Source: Geobacteraceae bacterium (lineage in GTDB: Bacteria; Desulfobacterota; Desulfuromonadia; Geobacterales; Pseudopelobacteraceae). Taken from it: a stretch of 64,000 nucleotides of DNA. Within the stretch, counting starts at the first letter, position 1. Each line of letters begins with the position of its first letter. The notes beneath the pieces were generated by a model that was not told the DNA's origin, ran no database searches, and worked only from the letters and a program-made list of their open reading frames with translations. Positions 61,123 through 64,000 of the stretch are shown here, piece after piece. The position numbers were made by a program, and so were the translations under genes. The stretch is from NCBI GenBank assembly GCA_013336525.1, contig JAAXTM010000002.1, positions 558,001 through 622,000 of the forward strand. The letters are read 5' to 3'.

Positions 61123-62046
61123 TCATGATTTGAATTTATTTTGAATAATTTTTCGGGCTTGTGCCAACTGGTCTCCACCCCCCTCAATCCAGTTGATAGT
61201 GATACCATGTCGCTCCATGCGCCGAAACCAGTTCCCTTGGCGCTTTGCAAAATTATGGATCGCACTGTTCAGCCTCTGAAACATGTCATTTTTCTTCATA
61301 TCGCCCCGGAGATACGCACCTACATACCGGTACTCCAGCCCGTAATAATCTAGACGTTCCCACGCTATGCCGCTATCATACAGGCGCTGCACCTCTTCTA
61401 CCATGCCATTATCGAGTCTGTCCCTCAGCCGGACTGTTATACGTTCACGCAACGCTTCACGCTCCCAGTGGATGCCGAGAACAGAGCTCTGCAGACTTGG
61501 GAGCGGTTCACATGCCAAGCGGTTTTCGGCCTCTCCGCGAGCGATCTCAATCGCCCTGACAGTGCGCTCTCGATCCAATATATCAGTACTATTATGTTGA
61601 TCAGGCTTTAAACGCTGTAACTCCTCGACCAGTTCGCTATCTGTTTTCATCGCCAGTCTAGCTCGAAGAGCCTCGTCATACGGTACTTCAACCATGCGAT
61701 AACCACGTAGAGCAGCATCCAGATACATACCGCTTCCACCGCAAATGATAGGAACTGCCCCCCGCTCGCTTATTTCTGCACGGGCTTTCAAAAATCTGCG
61801 TTGGAAATCGAATACGCTGAATTCACTCCCGGCATCCAGAATGTCGATCAAATGGTAAGGAACCTGACCATATTCATGAAGATCCTTGCCGCTGCCGATA
61901 TCCATGCCCCGGAACACCTGTCGCGAGTCAGCTGAAATGATCTCTCCAGCAAACTCCATCGCCAGAGCAACAGCAAGGCGCGTCTTGCCTGAAGCGGTCG
62001 GGCCAAGAACTGCTATCAGACGTGGATCGACACATGGCTCAGTCAT
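61123..62046 (-). CDS. miaA: tRNA dimethylallyltransferase MiaA
   Basis: 307 residues. P-loop AVLGPTASGKTRLAVALAME, then the family's ISADSRQVFRGMDIGSGKDL and GGSGMYLDAALRGY. Adds dimethylallyl to A37 of tRNAs reading U-starting codons. Overlaps uvrC by eight bases. Confidence 0.96.
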   Translation of the reverse strand: MTEPCVDPRLIAVLGPTASGKTRLAVALAMEFAGEIISADSRQVFRGMDIGSGKDLHEYGQVPYHLIDILDAGSEFSVFDFQRRFLKARAEISERGAVPIICGGSGMYLDAALRGYRMVEVPYDEALRARLAMKTDSELVEELQRLKPDQHNSTDILDRERTVRAIEIARGEAENRLACEPLPSLQSSVLGIHWEREALRERITVRLRDRLDNGMVEEVQRLYDSGIAWERLDYYGLEYRYVGAYLRGDMKKNDMFQRLNSAIHNFAKRQGNWFRRMERHGITINWIEGGGDQLAQARKIIQNKFKS

Positions 62047-63871
62047 CTTGCAGCCCTCTCTGAACAGCCTCTGCTATCGTCCGGTTCATCCCAGGTACAG
62101 ATAAAATGTCCTCAAAAGTGGCCTCCTTGATACGCTGCAAACTGCCAAAATGCTTCAGCAGCGCAACACGCCGCTTGGGGCCGACCCCTGGGATTTTTTC
62201 TATCCCGGAGGCGAGTCCTTCTTTTCCGCGCAGCTTGCGGTGATACCCGATAGCAAGCCGATGCGCCTCATCACGAATGGCCGCCAGCAGGAGTAGCGGC
62301 TTTGAGTTTTGCCGTAACACTACCGGATTTTTTCTGCCGGGAAGAAACACCCTTTCATCGCTTTTACTGACGGCGGACTCTGAAGCATTGTGCAACACGC
62401 GACTCTTCGCGAGCGACACCAGATCAAAACTACCCGCCAAGCCAAGCTCTTCAAGAATCTTCTGTACAGCATTAAGCTGCCCAATCCCGCCATCAACTAC
62501 AACCATATCGGGCAGAATGACATTTTCTCTGTTATCAACACGAAATCTCCGGAGAAAAACTTCACGCAGCATGGCAAAATCATCCTGACCAATGACGGTT
62601 TGAATTCGATAGTGGCGATAGTTTTCCCTGTCAGCCTTTCCAGCCGTGAACACGGCACAGCTCCCTACCGAAAAACGGCCCTGAATGGTTGAAATGTCAT
62701 AGCACTCAATCCGCTGAGGAATCCGGCCCAACTGCAGTTTTTTTGAGAGCTCAACCAGCACAGCTTCAGCTGCCGCTTCTTTTCCATCCCGCTCCTGGTA
62801 AGCAGACATGGCATTTTTGCCGGCCAGGGCTACCAACTCACACTTTGTTCCCCGTTGCGGAATAAGGAGTGACACCTTGCTGCCCTTCAGTTCCCCGAAC
62901 AGTTCGGCAAGCGCAGTACGTCCATCAAAATCCAGCGGGAGCAGAATCTCTTCCGGAATAAAAACAGCTCCAGCGTAATACTGCTGCAAAAAAGCAGAAA
63001 TGGCGGTCTCATCGTCCAGTTCCCAGGAAACGTTGAAGAGACGGCTCCCGGAAAGAACCCCGGCCCGAATAAACAGCAAAGCCAACTCAATCCGGCTCCC
63101 GTCACGGTAAAAGCCGACGATGTCGCTATCTCCGCAATTTAACACTACTTTCTGCTTTTCTACTGTAACTTCAATGGAGCGAAGCAGGTTTCGCCAGCGT
63201 GCGGCCTCTTCATAGAGCATTTGCTCTGAAGCATCGGCCATACGGCGCTTGAACTCAGCGACAAGCTGCCGCCCCTTCCCCTCCAGAAAAAGCATCGCCC
63301 CGTCAACAAGAACTGCGTAGGCTTCCTGCGTTATCAGGCCATGGCATGGGGCACTGCACTGGCCAATCTGGTGGTACAGACATGGCCGCTTGCGGGACAT
63401 GCATGTGCCAAGCGGGTAGTGTCGTAACGGAAACATCCTGATCATCTGCCGAAGGACCTCCCGCGCAGCAGAACCGGAGGAATACGGGCCAAAATAGAGC
63501 GCACCGTCGCGTGGTCGTTTGCGCACAATTGTAAAGCGTGCAAAAGACTCATGCGGATCAATCCTTAGCGAAAAATAGGTTTTGTCATCCTTAAGGTCCA
63601 GATTATAGCGGGGGTGGTGCTGTTTGATGAGTGTGTTTTCGAGCAGCAGCGCCTCTTTTTCAGTATCGGTCAGTACAACTTCGATATCAACGACTTTAGC
63701 CATCAAGAACTTGACATGATAGCGAGAATCGCCCGACTGATTAAAGTAAGAACGTACCCGCTGGCGGAGACTGCGGGCCTTACCTACGTATATTATATCA
63801 CCTGCGGCATCGCGCATCATGTATACGCCTGGCGATGGCGGAAACTGCCGTATCTTTTCTTCGAGACTCAT
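62039..63871 (-). CDS. uvrC: Excinuclease ABC subunit C
   Basis: 610 residues, standard length. GIY-YIG domain at the start (SPGVYMMRDAAGDIIYVGKA), UVR motif in the middle (about 205-240), RNase H-like endonuclease part (VVVDGGIGQLNAVQKILEEL) and C-terminal helix-hairpin-helix (IPGVGPKRRVALLKHF). Makes both incisions in nucleotide excision repair. Confidence 0.97.
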   Translation of the reverse strand: MSLEEKIRQFPPSPGVYMMRDAAGDIIYVGKARSLRQRVRSYFNQSGDSRYHVKFLMAKVVDIEVVLTDTEKEALLLENTLIKQHHPRYNLDLKDDKTYFSLRIDPHESFARFTIVRKRPRDGALYFGPYSSGSAAREVLRQMIRMFPLRHYPLGTCMSRKRPCLYHQIGQCSAPCHGLITQEAYAVLVDGAMLFLEGKGRQLVAEFKRRMADASEQMLYEEAARWRNLLRSIEVTVEKQKVVLNCGDSDIVGFYRDGSRIELALLFIRAGVLSGSRLFNVSWELDDETAISAFLQQYYAGAVFIPEEILLPLDFDGRTALAELFGELKGSKVSLLIPQRGTKCELVALAGKNAMSAYQERDGKEAAAEAVLVELSKKLQLGRIPQRIECYDISTIQGRFSVGSCAVFTAGKADRENYRHYRIQTVIGQDDFAMLREVFLRRFRVDNRENVILPDMVVVDGGIGQLNAVQKILEELGLAGSFDLVSLAKSRVLHNASESAVSKSDERVFLPGRKNPVVLRQNSKPLLLLAAIRDEAHRLAIGYHRKLRGKEGLASGIEKIPGVGPKRRVALLKHFGSLQRIKEATFEDILSVPGMNRTIAEAVQRGLQDD

Positions 63872-64000
63872 GATTGCAATTCTACCTGTTTACACCTTGA
63901 ATTGGAAGTGCCTTCATTGACTCGACAGTTGCCTTATTACGAGGCAGTTGCCGATTTTTAAGGCAGCTAACGCAAACAATAAATCATCATGATATCCTGT
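63872..64000. other. Right edge, no gene seen
   Basis: The last 129 bases, upstream of uvrC, show no supported gene; the uvrC promoter is presumably here. Confidence 0.3.

Noticed and set aside
1-64000. tRNA, rRNA or CRISPR arrays
   Set aside because: None was recognised; in particular no tRNA end marks the element border, which is comM instead.

Overview
The window looks like chromosomal DNA of a member of the Geobacteraceae (Desulfuromonadales; Geobacter/Trichlorobacter/Pelobacter type) carrying a large integrated conjugative element. The organism call rests on the right-hand third: an acetyl-CoA hydrolase/CoA-transferase of the acetate-oxidation type, a futalosine-pathway menaquinone gene (mqnE), anaerobic cobalamin genes (cobM, cbiG), paired roadblock/DUF4388 proteins, and a housekeeping run of pgeF, dedA, xerC, pdxA, fabH, yggT, cspA, miaA and uvrC. 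This is from family knowledge only; no search was run.

Positions 1 to about 44190 are one integrated element whose left end lies outside the window. Its right end sits inside comM (44064-45236), which is cut in the middle of the conserved AAMNP segment, next to a large serine recombinase (42707-44209) whose last codons are host DNA. Reading leftward the element carries: a divergent CI-type (S24) repressor and small HTH regulator; a plasmid-type replication module (TrfA-like initiator, seven iterons, a near-consensus DnaA box); a sigma-like protein; ParM/ParR partition genes with a candidate centromere; a HipA/HipB module with a 16-bp inverted-repeat operator; and an F-type conjugation operon (OmpA-like, DsbC-like, TraA, L, E, K, B, V, C, an unknown secreted protein, TraN, TraW, a lipoprotein, TraU, TrbC, TrbI, an S26 peptidase, two membrane proteins, TraG). 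It therefore looks like a plasmid that has become an integrative element. No relaxase, coupling protein, TraH or thioredoxin-like TraF is visible; they would have to lie left of the window.

The left 11 kb is a visibly more AT-rich cargo operon, all on the minus strand with close or overlapping gene joints: HTH regulator, DUF4007 protein, a 1127-residue P-loop ATPase, a compact DndC-like PAPS-reductase-fold enzyme, a second P-loop NTPase, a 538-residue protein ending in a predicted winged helix, and the first 711 codons of a long protein that runs off the left edge. The last three have the order and general character of the DndF-G-H (DptF-G-H) restriction genes, but the modification half lacks recognisable DndA, DndD and DndE and instead has DUF4007 plus a BrxC-sized ATPase. 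This is the best candidate for an undescribed or poorly described system in the window: a phosphorothioation-like defence locus of mixed type.

Positions 45237-64000 are ordinary chromosome. Points of note are the translationally coupled mqnE and CheR-like methyltransferase pair and the cobM-cbiG-pdxA-mqnE gene run. No rRNA, tRNA or CRISPR array was seen.
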